From Erpobdella octoculata (taxonomy: Eukaryota; Annelida; Clitellata; Hirudinida; Erpobdellidae): a DNA stretch of 64,000 nt. Location: contig OZ022246.1 in the NCBI GenBank assembly GCA_963978895.1, positions 25,917,359 to 25,981,358 on the forward strand. The letters run 5' to 3'. Shown here piece by piece: positions 1-12,400 of the stretch (within the stretch, counting starts at the first letter, position 1; each line of letters starts with the position of its first letter). The position numbers were made by a program, and so were the translations under genes. The notes beneath the pieces are model-generated. The model made no database searches and was not told where the DNA came from. It saw only the letters and a list, made by a program, of their open reading frames with translations.

Positions 1-1263
1 AATACTAGTTAACATAAGATAATATTATCAAACTTTTCTATCGAGGTAATTTTTCAGATTTTTTAATGTTTCAAACTAAAAACCAATTTAACCGTTGTTG
101 AAAAATATTTAATAGCATGTAATGCACAATTAAATGAATCATAAGTTTATTGTTAAATTAGGTAATTTAGTTAAAAGTATTGATTATTTATTTCTTGGTT
201 TTGTTTCTCTTCAAAAAATTGTACGAAACAATTTCTGTATTTGCATTATTTAACTGACACTACTAACCAATTTAGTATCGTGTTTTCCAAAAGGTTGCAA
301 AGTAAAGATTGTGCAATAAAACGGGTTGTTTCTAATCCAATTGTTAAATTCTCAATAAATGTAATATTTTATTGAATGAATACATGATGAAATTGTTATT
401 TTGTTGTATTTCATTTTATCACATTTTGTAACAATTGACAATTTCATTTCTAATCGACAACCTAAAATAGCTTAATAACAATTGTTGGTAGTCTAAATAA
501 ACAAATTAAAAAACAGCATGGTGAATTGTACACCTAAATAAAAACTGTTATTTGTTCTTGTTATCATTAACCTATGATGTATAATTAAAGTTCTTCAAGC
601 TAATTTATCAACGTTTATATTTATATTTATTATTTACCAGAAATATTTTGATATAACAACTAGATATACAGCATACTCTAGTAGACCTAAATCTGTGACT
701 TCATAGTTACATAGAGATTTTCATAAATATGATAAGACTAATATGGCTGATTAAATTTGTTATGTCAATTAAATCACAATCATTATTCAATAAATAATAA
801 AACATTACGCCACAATAAGTATTTTTAATTAGGTTGTGTCTTCAGTTGTTACATTGAAATGTACAGGATATTTGCAAACAGATAATTCTGACTATTATTG
901 CACAAAACACACAATGATCTGAAAACCAAGTATAAAATTTGTTATAATCGTTCCCAGAAACAAACAAAAAAATATTTTATATGTTGTATGTTTTCAGTAT
1001 GCAGTCAAGAAACTTTTGCTTTCTTACTGCATTATTATTTATATTTCGAACATTTAAAATATTTAAATAAAAATCTCTACTCATCCTCATAACGCTTTGC
1101 CAAACTTGTTCTTGAATTCGTTCACAATTTTTGCACACATTATATTACTGTATCAGTCAAACCAATCTACAATTTTACAGCTTTTGTTCATAAAAAAACT
1201 TTTAAACAATTTTTAGTGCAAATCACAAATTTCTAATTTACAATACAATACAATGTAACTGTC
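1..1263. other. AT-rich intergenic DNA
   Basis: No coding exon, RNA gene or recognisable mobile element was seen here. The stretch is uniformly AT-rich with stops in every frame; the only longer open frame (about 898-1092) has low complexity and no resemblance to its neighbours. Confidence 0.6.
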
Positions 1264-1476
1264 ATTTAGCGACACGCCTTATCAAGACTAAAGTACTGTT
1301 CAAAGGCGGGAATATCAGCAGATATTGTATTCGTAGGCCCATTTTTAAACACCAGAGGCAGCCATTTATAGGCGTCTACCCACAACGGATGCTGATGCCA
1401 ACGGGATTCGAACAGACGAGTTCAGGTCTACAGGCGAATGCCTTACCGCTATACCACCAGCACTGGCTGAACACGT
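1264..1476 (-). mobile_element. tRNA-derived SINE copy
   Basis: Read on the minus strand this holds a tRNA-like promoter. A box A-like TGGTATAGCGGTAAGG lies near 1455 and a box B-like GTTCGAATCCCG near 1405, followed by a non-tRNA body. A second copy at about 12105-12285 has the same boxes and the same body (a shared AGCCATTTATRGGC block), in the same orientation. Two copies with a shared tRNA head and shared unrelated body indicate a SINE family rather than a tRNA gene. The element ends are approximate because I could not identify target duplications. Confidence 0.7.
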
Positions 1477-1639
1477 TTCTTCCGGGTTTTTTTAAACTTC
1501 CTTTAACTGTTATTTAATGTCTTTCAATTAAATTTTCATTTAAAATTTATCAACTCAAATCCGACTGTTGCAACTAAAAAATAAACAACAAGCTATGATT
1601 GTTTTATTTCTTATTCAAAGTACATGACGCACTACGGTA

Positions 1640-1724
1640 ACGGCGTGACGATTTTAAAGAATCACTTCGTTATTGCAGCATTCACAGACAACCCATGTAG
1701 CCTAACCTTCCTTATTCATAGCTA
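1640..1724 (+). promoter_or_regulatory. Conserved upstream block of subfamily A receptor (copy 1)
   Basis: An upstream block about 70-155 bases before the start codon is shared with the gene at 4.8 kb (4622-4710). Common elements in order are a GTGAC/CGTGACG motif, AATCACTT, a TTGCAGCATT/TTGCATT motif, AGCCTAACCTT and TTCATAGCT. The last element also lies upstream of the gene at 32.8 kb. Intergenic DNA around it does not align, so this is probably the proximal promoter. The factor that binds it is unknown. Confidence 0.5.
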
Positions 1725-1794
1725 GTTTTGTTGAAAGTGGATAGTAACTAAAAGCTATCTGAATAACAGAAGAAAAATTGTTAGTTTAAAAAAA

Positions 1795-4028
1795 ATGAAA
1801 CAATTAAAAATTAATTTGATTTGGACTACGCTTATGTTTTTGTTGAGTATTCGTAATTCAGAATGTCTTTCAAAATCAACGTGCATTGACAATTTTTGTT
1901 TTTACACAAACGGTTATTCATTTTCAACGTTCTCACAAGCTCAGGAGCAATGTAGACAAAATGGATATAAATTATTAGAATTAACTGGAGAACGTGTAGG
2001 CAAAGCTTTTGAAGAAGTTTACAAGACGTGGTCTCTTGATGGTGAATTATCTGGTTATAACTTGTGGTTGAATTTAAAATCAAACACTTTTGATTGGACG
2101 TGGGTCAACGGAATAAAATACACAAGCAAGATTTACAATTAAATAAAAATTTATTTTTTATTAAAATATTAATAATAACGTAATATGTTTTTAATGAAAT
2201 TGAAATACAATAAGATGTGTATAATTTTTCTAAATTTTATGTAAATTTACTACAAAATAAAACTTTAAAAAATTCAAATAAATTATTATACATTTTTAGA
2301 AATAAATGGTGATAATTTTTTCTACACTAATGAAAATTATGCTACAATTACGTATAACTCCAGTCGAAATACATTTATCCGAGAATCCACATACCACCGA
2401 TATTTGCCTTTAATTTGTTCGTCTCCTAGTGAGTAGAAATAAGGACAGTTGAATCAAGCATTTGCTGATAAAATCTTTAATATTTTAAGCTTGTAAAAAT
2501 GAAAAGTGTCTTTCGTATTACACATCAACTCCAATGACTTGGTTTGATGCAAGATACGAGTGTTACAAAAAAGGAGAAGATTTGGCAGTTTTGAATTGGG
2601 TGACGAACTTAAATACAGATTTACCTGGACTTAAATCATACCCGGGACAAGAATTTTGGTTGGGACTTACAAGACGAGATTTCGAATGGCAAGATTCGAG
2701 TTGGTTTTATTTATTTCCACATTATTTTTTCTCGAAATTAAAATAAACAATCAGCGTACCAATGTTTGTTTTGATAACATAGATAAAGCATTAAAGTATG
2801 CTAACTGGTCTTCGGGACAACCTGCAACCGATGGTGAATGTGCAATCATATCAACATATCTGTCAAACAAATGGGTCACCTCCGCATGTTCTCCTATGAA
2901 TTTCATCATAGTCTGCATGAATGGTAGAAATGTATTTACTTTAATTATTACTTGAGTCGTTTAATAAAACTATTTCTTTTTTAGAGACAATTTTAGAATT
3001 AACGACGTTAACAACAACAGTAAAAATAACTGAAACATCATCATTTTCAAGTAAGATTTAATATCAGTAAAGGTTTAAGAAGTTAATTATTTTTAAAAAA
3101 TGTAAATAACTAGTAAATAATATTAATTAACCCTAAATAAACATATATTTTTATTTTAAACAATGTTAAACCATAATACTTGTTGTTACTTTTTAATTAA
3201 ATAAAAATGCCATAAAATTAGGCTTAGCAGATTCATCAGCAACTGCAAATGCAACTGAAAATGCAAGATCAACTACAACTACAGAAATAATACAAATTAA
3301 AAACATCAACGCTCCATCATCTGAAACCAATTCATCTAAATCTATTGCTATTGGACTTGGAGTTGGAATTCCATTGGCCGTTCTCTTTCTCATTGTTATC
3401 ATCGTTGCAGTTTATTTTGGTCGCAAAAAATCAAAAAAGTATTTTGTGTTTTTTAATAATATCAAAAGATAGTTTGCATAAAACAAAATATTTTTTTAAA
3501 AACTAATCAAAATCATTAACTTTAAATTAAACATTTTTTTGAAAAATTGTTTGGACTTGTAACATAAATGTTTTTAAAATTACTTTGCGCATTATGCTTG
3601 TTTTTTTAATATTAATAAACTTATTTTAATTTTACTTAAAACAAATTGTTTATAAAAGTTTTATTTAACAATCAAAACTGTATCACTTTTGCAGAAATAT
3701 ATTAGAAAACTCATCCAATCAGGAAAATACTTATCCAAATTCCAGTTACAATGGAACCGGACAAACGGAAATCTACGAAGAACATGAAATCTCTAACAAC
3801 ACCTCCACAAGCAAAACTGAACCAATGTATTCATCAGTTAGAACGAATCCAATAAGAGCCGCTCGCGAAAGTGATACTAATGTAGAATATATAGGAAACT
3901 TGATAAGATCTTCTGAAGGCATGACTATCAACAACGAGGATGAATATGATAGTGATGCTGGGGGAGATAATATTCCGGATCTTCAGAATGCAAGGATACC
4001 CGATTACACGAGAGTTGATAAGGATTGA
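1795..4028 (+). CDS. Dual-CTLD transmembrane receptor, subfamily A, copy 1
   Basis: Seven-exon model: 1795-2125, 2300-2428, 2490-2699, 2783-2923, 2985-3050, 3222-3438, 3695-4028, giving 475 aa. Residues 1-25 are a signal peptide. Exons 1-2 encode CTLD1 (Cys pair near CIDNFC, core WLNLKS, last Cys in LPLICSS). Exons 3-4 encode CTLD2 (WFDARYEC, FWLGLTR, KWVTSACS, IIVCM). Exon 5 is a Thr-rich stalk, exon 6 holds more stalk plus the TM helix, and exon 7 is a tail with tyrosines in EPMYSSV, VEYIGN, YPN and PDYTRV. CTLD2 lacks the canonical QPD and WND calcium/sugar motifs, so binding is probably calcium-independent, as in NK-cell-type lectins. Intron 1 starts with GC (GCAAGA) where the paralogue at 4.8 kb has GTAAGA. 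Ligand and signalling partners are unknown; the role as an immune or recognition receptor is inferred. Confidence 0.85.
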
Positions 4029-4795
4029 ATGATAAACTTATTTTTGTAATGCAATTTTTTTTAAATTGGTAACATTTAAAGATATTTTTCAGGGGTGTTC
4101 TCTTAATTCTAATAAAAAAAATTATTAAAAATGTTTTAAATTTAATTGAGATTAAATACAATGGCTTGACTGTAAAGCCAAACAAAAACCATAAATATCA
4201 ATAACTACTAAAAACTTCTAAACACAAGTAAAACCATTATAATCCATAAATTAATTTATAAATTTTGTGTAAAATAATGTTTTTGATTGTAGTTTTAATT
4301 GCAACTTTTTGGTCTTTTTTCAGCACGTTTTACTACTTCGGTCGTACACTGCTTGATTATGTCTCATCTCACAAAAATGATATCAAAGTATGAAAACCTT
4401 AAAAATTAGTATTCGAACTAATTTTTATTCAAACTTCACCTTAATATATTTATTGAAATGAAACCGTTGTCAACTTTTTTGCTTCAACAAGTAACTATGC
4501 TGATAACACCGAGCTTGTTGTCTGTACGTGTTGAAATAACACGTGTGCAAATAAAATGTACACTACTAGTAGCTATGAATAATTGAACTATTTTCAAAGC
4601 ACAGTTGTCATAACGACGGAGATGTGTGACGTTTTATGATAAATCACTTTTGTATTTGTTGCATTTGAGGACAGCACAAGCAGCCTAACCTTTTTCATTC
4701 ATAGCTGTTTTTGCTTCAAACTAGTCAATGGTTAAAGGCCATTTCAATAACAGAGATAAATGAATAGTTGGTTTTATTGAAATTCAAGCTAATTC
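4029..4795. other. Intergenic spacer with subfamily A promoter block
   Basis: No gene was seen. The part from 4622 to 4710 repeats the upstream block of the first receptor gene (GTGACG, AAATCACTT, TTGCATT, AGCCTAACCTT, TTCATAGCT) about 90-170 bases before the next start codon. Its spacing to the ATG is similar to copy 1. Confidence 0.5.
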
Positions 4796-7107
4796 ATGAT
4801 GAATTCGATGTACGCAACGTTCTTTTTAATGTTAAATATTTATTATTTAGAAAGTATTTCAAACTCTACGTGTATTGACAATTTGTGTTTTTACATGAAC
4901 GGTTATTCGTCTTTAACGTTTTCACAAGCTCAGCAGGAATGCAGACAAAACGGTAGCAAATTATTAGAATTAACTGAAGAACGTGTAGGAAAAGCTTTTG
5001 AAGAAGTTTACAATATGTGGTCTTTTGATTATAAATTATCTGGATACAACTTTTGGTTGAATTTAAAGTCAAAGACGTTTGATTGGACGTGGGTCAATGG
5101 AATAAAATACACAAGTAAGACTGACAGGGAAATACATATTAAAAATTTATTTAAAATATTGATAAAAATACTAAATGTTTATTATTTTATTTGAAAAAAG
5201 AATCAGATCTGTAAATTATTTTTTAAATTTGTGCTTTTACACTACAAATTAACGTCTCTAGGTAGCAAATTTAATTATAATTTACTTAAAGAAATGAATG
5301 ATATTGACTTTATCCATGCCAACGAATATTATGCCACCATCGCATATGACTCCAGCAATGGAAAAACGTTTCTCCGAGGATCTTCATTTGACCAATTTCT
5401 CCCTTTTATTTGCTCGTCTGATGGTAAGAAATAAAAACACTTGAGTTGTACGTTTGACTAAAAATCCGTCAATATTTCAAGATTGTGAAGATGAGAAATG
5501 TCTTTCTTTTACCACTTCAAGTTATATATCTTGGTTCGATGCAAGATACGAATGTTTCAAATTAGGGAAAGATTTGGCAGTTTTAAATTGGGTAACAAAT
5601 TCAACTCAAAGTTTGTCTAAACTTCATTTACATCCTGGGCAAAAATTTTGGACGGGACTCACAAAACAGAATTTTAAATGGCAAGATTCAAGTTTGTCTT
5701 AAATATTTGCATTTCATTCTTATTAAAAACCTAATTTTTGTCTGAAAAAATAAATGAGTAATTTTTAATTAAATAATTCAGATGTCACGCTAAAGTATAC
5801 AAACTGGGTTTTTGGACAACCTTCTAGTGATGGTGATTGTGCAATTATATCACCATATTGGTCAAACAAATGGATCACATCAAGGTGTTCTTCTGCAAAT
5901 GACGTTATTTTTTGCATGAATGGTATGAATGTTTTCTAAATTTAATAAATATTGTTTGAATATTGAACTGTTTATTAAAAATATTTATTTTTCAGACAAA
6001 AAATTAGATTTGACAACATCAAAAGCAGAAATAAGGACACAAAATATGTTTTGTTCAGGTAGGGTTAAATCTTAGTAAAAATAAAATGTAGTTGGCATGC
6101 TATTTTTTAAATGCCAATTTTTTATTTATGTTATTGGTTCATAAATAAGTCATATGTTTAATCAAACGGTTTTAATTAAGAACTCAATTAATTTCTATAG
6201 TTAAAAAGGGTATCAATAAAAATTGACATAAAACTAAAAGTTTAAAACAATAAGTTTTAATAATTCAAACAAATATTGGGATGAAATCCAAACTACTTTT
6301 AAAATTTCTTTGATTATAATAACAATTTCGTTTCAGAAAATCCACCTACAACTACAAAAACACAACTAGTTGACAGTACTAACGTATCATCAACTGATAC
6401 AAATTCAACTAATTCGCTGGCAATTGGACTAGGAGTTGGAATTCCATTGGCTTTCTTGCTTATTTCTGCTATCGTCGTGACTGTGTATTTTTGTCTCAAA
6501 AAACCAAATAGGTGTTTTACATTTTAATAATGCTATTTTATATTTTTATAATACTTTCTGTTAGATATAAACATCATTGATTTACTAATTATTAATTTGT
6601 ATTAAAACATAGAAGCAATTTTTCAAACATAAAAATGTTTGATTTTATTAATTTGTCAAGTTTTCGATTAAACTGAGTTTTATTTTTTAGTTTTGTATAT
6701 TTTACCCAGATTTTTTTTAATTCTGTTTACTGAAAAAAGTTTTCAACTTTTACAGAAAGATTTTGAATGATCCTTTAAATCAGGAAAATAATTTTGTAAA
6801 CAACTACGACGAAATCGTACAACCAGTAATTTACGATGAACCAGAAAAGGTCGAACAAATATTGACAAGCCACATCGAACCAATGTATTCAACAGTTGGA
6901 ATCAATCCAATAAAAACTGCTTTCGAAAATGGTGCTAATACAGAAAACACAGAAAGTTCATTAAAATATGCTGAAATAAATATCAACAATAACAACAACA
7001 CTTATGAATCAGCAGATGTTGGTGAGGTTGTTGAAATGAAAATTACAGATATTCAGAATTCAACAATGCCGGAATATGCAACGATTGATAAAAAATCAAA
7101 AAAATAA
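4796..7107 (+). CDS. Dual-CTLD transmembrane receptor with ITIM-like tail, subfamily A, copy 2
   Basis: Exons: 4796-5114, 5262-5423, 5482-5691, 5782-5922, 5996-6058, 6337-6511, 6756-7107, giving 473 aa. It has the same plan as the upstream neighbour: signal peptide, CTLD1 (exons 1-2), CTLD2 (exons 3-4), stalk, TM (IGLGVGIPLAFLL region) and a 117-residue tail. CTLD2 has WVFGQPSSDGDC and KWITSRCS, so the lectin calcium motifs are incomplete. The tail has LKYAEI, which fits the ITIM consensus (I/V/L/S)xYxx(L/V/I) exactly, plus EPMYSTV, PEYATI, NYDEI and VIYDEP. An inhibitory, SH2-phosphatase-recruiting role follows from the motif but is inferred. The start could be any of three in-frame ATGs (4796, 4799, 4808); the first is given. 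The intron after exon 1 has a normal GTAAGA donor. Confidence 0.87.
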
Positions 7108-8106
7108 CAAATTTATTGTTACTTGCCCTTTGTCTTTTATGGTTGTTTTAAATTAAAAACAGATAACTGTAATTTAAAGCTTACCATGCATCATAATCGA
7201 TCTGATTTGTGTTAATATATCATTAATTGGCTAAAAAATTAAAATAATTTAAAACTCAGCATGTATTGTTATCAATCTGATCTGTGTTAATATGAGCAAT
7301 AATTGACTAAATAACTTTTTAAACTACTCAGCATTTTAAAACTATCAATTAAATGTAGATTTTTTACAAAGTGTTTTTTTTGCGATAAGGATATCATTAT
7401 AAAGTTGTTCACATACAGATTTTACATCAAATATGGAAAAATGATTTAATTTTGAGTTGACCACACCATTTCTGTTTGGAATCTTATTTTCTTAGCATTA
7501 CACAGTTCCAAATTCAGCGTTACAATTTTGTCAACAATGAATAACCGTATAAAACATACTAACATACTAAAATGAAGAGAAAATAATTAGCAACAAACAG
7601 AGGTATAACAACAGGTTGTACAACTTTTAAGTGCAATCAAGGAATCAAGAAATGTGTACGAAAACGTTGTGCTGTCTTCTATTTATGAATTTATCTAGGT
7701 AGATTCAATAGTTATTTAAATTATTTTTAATAAAATGTATTTTTTTGATAATTTAAGCATTTATTTTGACAAGAGAAGCTTTAAAATAATTAAATGAATT
7801 TTTTAATAGTTTTCATATGTTTGCTTGATGTTTATATTTATTTTGTTTCAAGTATATTACAGCAGTGTACAATTATTATTATAATCTTCTTATTCATTGC
7901 TGTTTTCTAATTATTAGTAATTGTTAACAATACATTCGAGTGAACTGTTCTAGGTTTTTCATTCACAGCTTGTCTCTCTGATAGAAGATTTCACAAGTTC
8001 AACATTTTTGGAGTTATAGACCTGAGATATTTCAATATAACGTTATAGAAACCACAAACATGATTCATAACATGTATTTTTATTAATAAAAAATTATTTA
8101 TTTAAA
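7108..8106. other. Intergenic spacer, AT-rich
   Basis: No gene or mobile element was recognised. A weak match to the promoter motifs of other receptor copies (CATTCACAGCTTG, about 7960-7975) lies upstream of the pseudogene that follows. Confidence 0.5.
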
Positions 8107-9310
8107 ATGAACATGTTGAAATAAATGTTAATTTTACTGTTGAATATTTCATATTTTTAATGTTCAGTTAAATATGCTTGTAGTGAAGATTGGTGTTTTT
8201 ACACTAATGGATTTTCCAGTTTCCTCGTTGACAGAAGCTCAACTTCAATGTCGGCAAAATGGAAGCAAGTTGGTGGAACTATCCGATGAAAAAGTTAAAA
8301 AAGTGTTTGGATGGGTATTGAGGATGAAGATTTTGCTAATTTTTATTTGATTTGGTTAAATTTAAAATTTATTAACGTTGATTGGACATGGGTCAACGGA
8401 ATAAAATACAGGGGTGAGCCTAAAATTTATTATAAGTTAAATTAATTTTTAATTGCAGGTATTTTAATTTTTTTCAAATACGTTCTTCTTAAATTACCGT
8501 TTTTATAAATGGAATTAAAAGTCTAGAAACTTACAATTTATTTGTTAATTTGTTTACTTGTAACATCGCGGTAAGACCAGTCAAATATCAGAGTTCTTCT
8601 TTGGTCTATTTTTCAAGACATAACCTTAACCCGGCCCAAAAATCGACAAATGAAGCAAGAAGAAACTTACCAAAATTACCGATTTATGCTGTTGCAAAAA
8701 TTAAGTGTAATTAATGTGTAAGAGATATCTTGCCTAGATTTGATATTGGTAGATGTGTGACTTATCTATTACGTTGATTTCAAGTTGGCTAGCTGCTCGT
8801 TACTGATAACATTTTTTTATCAACCCACTCAAACTCATTAAAAGTTGAAACTCATAAATCCAGACTGACCCAAATCATAGGCAATTCTGTAGTATAACCA
8901 TAAGTGTAGATAATTTAATGAGTTTTACAGGAACTGATCATTTTCAATTTTTTGAGGGTTTCGGAAGTTATTTCGTTATCAAATATGATTCCGAGAGTAA
9001 CAAAACAGTTGTTCGGGAAATTTCAAATTTATTTAATTTGCCCTTCATCTGTTCGTCTAATGGTAAAAAATAGATATAGTTGATTTAAACGTTTGGTTAT
9101 AAAATTTTCAATATTTTAAGGTTGCAAGATTAAACGTGAGTTTTTTACATTTCTCATTTTTAAAAATATAAGTTGGTATAATGGAATAATAGAATAATTC
9201 AAAAACAAATTTAGCAGTTTTAAATTAGGCGAACAATTGAACAATAGCTTCACCCGAACTTCAATTGCATCCGGAACAAGAAGTTTGGTTTGGGCAAAAT
9301 TTGACATAAA
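8107..9310 (+). pseudogene. Decayed subfamily B dual-CTLD receptor
   Basis: The first exon (8107 to about 8411) aligns with the genes at 27.9 and 32.8 kb. It has two in-frame stops in the signal-peptide region and a one-base insertion in the segment after the FYTNGF motif that shifts the CTLD1 frame. Its donor (GGTGAG) survives. Exon 2 (about 8932-9060) is intact in sequence, with an ICSSN end and a GTAAAA donor. Exon 3 (from about 9122) is collapsed; only scraps matching the TLAVLNWV and PEQE segments remain. No exon 4, stalk, TM or tail was found. No protein product is expected. Sequence is closer to subfamily B than to its immediate neighbours, so this copy was displaced from its relatives by later duplications. 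Confidence 0.85.
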
Positions 9311-9340
9311 GCTTACTTACTTCTTAAAAAAATTATATAT

Positions 9341-9395
9341 GCAGCTGATAAACTGGTAGAAAATCCATTCATGAGCTTGTATTCATGTAACAAAG
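9341..9395 (+). promoter_or_regulatory. Conserved upstream block of subfamily C receptor
   Basis: The block contains CAGCTGATAA, then GTAGAAAAT, CATTCAT and TTGTATT. Related blocks lie upstream of the genes at 18.5 kb (about 18380-18415, TTCATTCAAAAATAG) and 23.6 kb (23475-23525). A stand-alone copy is at 22366-22410. A further shared motif, ACAGGTGCACTAA, sits just before the start codons at 9419-9431 and about 23560. Probably promoter sequence; the factor is unknown. Confidence 0.45.
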
Positions 9396-9471
9396 CGTTG
9401 CTTAAATTCCGTATTAAACAGGTGCACTAAGTTAAATCGCATTAGATTGTTGTCCAACTTTAATTTTGAAA

Positions 9472-12400
9472 ATGTTTGTTAAATATACATTTTTACTGAT
9501 TTTCTGTTTTGTGTTGAAATGTTCTTCATGGAACGAATGTTTGAATGGAGTTTGTTTTTATTCCGAGGAAACTAATGCTTCGAGTTTAGTAGAAGCTCAA
9601 GATCTGTGCCGTAGAAATGGAAGCAAGTTGTTGGAACTGATAGACGAAGAAACTCAAAATACCTTTGAAAGTGTTGTAAACAAATGGATCGATTCTTCAC
9701 GAGCACAAGGAATGATGATTGCTTACGTCTGGTTGAATTTGAAAGCGGAGAAGTTTAACTGGACTTGGGTGACAGGAAAGATATATGATAGTTTGTATAT
9801 CAACAGTGTATTTTTTTACTTTTTGATATTCTGAAATAACGTTTTCTATATAAATTTTAATTACGATGCTATAATAATTCATAATTTAGGTTTTGAGTAA
9901 CAAACAATCCATTAATTTGTATCTAGATTTATTATTTTTTTTTTTAAAAAGATGTTTTATCTTATTTTTACAAAGGTCCAATACCCGTACAAGGCAGTAT
10001 CTACTATTACTATGGATTATTAAAATACACGTCTGCCAGCAAAACAATCTTGGTTCATTCGCTCTCTCCGGAAAATCCGGCTTTATTTATTTGCGCCAAT
10101 GAAAGTTTGTTGAGTTAAATAAACTTGTTATAGATATATATCACTGAATATCTATTTAGTATCAAACGTATTTTTTTAATTTCAGTTTTATCTTTATACT
10201 ATGATCCGAGAAAATTTAAATTTTTGTCAGTCTTTTTATTATCAGCAGCCAAATAAATAACCAATTAGCAGATACTAAATTATAATGCTATAGATTTGAT
10301 AAGCTAATTTATTATATGTTGATGTTGTATTTAATTAATTTTGGCTACTTGAGCCCATAATCAAATTTATAACTGTCCGTTGAAGTAATTTTAAAAGTGA
10401 TTGATTGTATCCTAAAACTACAATGCTGAAAATAGTAATTTGAAACTTCTTGTTATTTTAACTGCGTTTGTAACATATAACTTATTTGTTTAAACAAACT
10501 TTTTAAAACAAATATATATTTTTTCAAAACTACTTCATTGAAGATTGTAAAAATGCATCCTGTCTTACCTTAATTACCGATTCGATGCAAAACTGGTTCA
10601 AAGCAAGATACGAATGTACGAAAATGGGTAAAGATCTGGCCGTCTTGGATTGGGTTGGAAACTACATCGAGGATATTCCTCAATTGATCCAGAACGCTGA
10701 CACAGATTTTTGGATTGGTCTTTATAGACAAGAACATCGATGGCAAGATTTAAGTATGTTTTGATTATTATATCATTATTTAAGTTTTTTATATAAGGGA
10801 TATAAATGCTACTATGCGTCTCTACCTAAATCTTTCAAAAACGGAGCTTATATTGTTTCACCGTAGAATCCACAATACCTGTTTTCTGGAAAACTACAGT
10901 TTACTTTTTAGTGCTGAGGCTGAATATATTCTTAGCCTTGAAAGTTTTTTTAATAATTTACTTTGTATATCCTCAGTATCGTCCATGTTTTTCCACATTT
11001 GCCGTATTTGACCGATAAAATCATTTCTGGATCATTCCTGCTCCAAGATTCTTATCCATGTTTTTGTCATCTCAAGACTAGATTAATGAAATTATGACTG
11101 GCTTCCCCACTTCAACTCTACATCCCGCTATCTGTCGCCCGCCTGGTGATTGGTGCATCAACCCGTGATCATATTTTTTTGTTAGGTTACACTGGCTTCC
11201 TATTTTCCTCAGTGTATTTTAAAAACTACTAATGTTTATTCATAATATTTATCATAACAACTCCCCAACTTACCTACTTGATTTCATCAATCTCTGTTCG
11301 GACTGCCCGGGAAATTGCAGTCTCCATTCATCATTTGTTCATGACTTAATTGTTCCATGCGTTTGCCATAATAATTTAAGAAGAGCTTTTTCTGTTGCAG
11401 CTTCGATCGCCTCCAACAGTTTTCCATCTTTCATTAGAGAATCAGAAACAACCGATTTTAAAACTCTAAAAACTCATTTATTGTCGTAAACTTTAACCTT
11501 ATATTATTTCTTTATGTTATTACATTTGGTGCAAAACTCGTTTTGTTTTTAGTAAATTAATAAATAAATAAATTAGTAAATAAAATTATAAATAAAAATT
11601 TATAATTGGACTAATTTTGAAAAAATTGTTATCACTAAATATAGTTGTATTTATTAGTTAAAAAAAAGTTATTTTCTTGACTCTCAGAAACTCCTATGAA
11701 GTACATCAACTGGGCATACCCTCCTTCAATAACTTTAACTTCTGAATGCGCTAGAGCAATAGTAGGAGTTTACCGATGGGTGGTTTCCGAGTGTACTTAC
11801 AAAAATTCATATACTATTTGCATGAAAGGTATTTGAAAACAATTTTGTGGTAACATTTTTAACAGTTTTTAACTCGTTTTTATATTTTAAAAGCTGATTC
11901 AATTTCAACTGTAGCGAGTGTTTCAACGCCCTACGTTTTGTCATTATTTACACCAGGTATAATTTTTTTTATTCAAAAACAAATCAAAAATTTTTTAAAC
12001 TGGCAAAACTATTAATAACATAATTGTTTTCAGAATAAAGTTTGAGCACTTTTGGAATTAACAGTTCAAGCTTTAACGTAGCGTTAATCGTTAGACTTAT
12101 AAGCCACAATTCACTTTATCCAACTTTTACTTAGTCGTGGGACCATTTAGACATAAAACCAGAAACAGCCATTTATGGGCACCTACCAACACCCCATGCA
12201 GACGCTGGTAACGCCGGCGGGATTCGAACCGCAGACTTTCAGGTTCACAGGCAAATGCCTTAACGCTATACCACCATTGAGTAATTATTTTACAATGCTG
12301 TTTTTTTTTTTATTTTACTTGCTTATAATTAATTTGTAGTTTATCATAAAAATTGTTTTTTAATAAACATTTTTATTATTTAATTTGAGAAAAAGTACAT

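Noticed and set aside
1370..1470. tRNA gene on the minus strand
   Set aside because: Boxes A and B are present, but the acceptor and anticodon stems do not form properly, and the same tRNA-unrelated body is attached at the second copy (12105-12285). SINE preferred.
9466..9471. Upstream TTG start for the 9.5-kb receptor (similarly 18457)
   Set aside because: An ATG follows (9472; 18496) that matches the start of the paralogue at 23613 and leaves a proper signal peptide.
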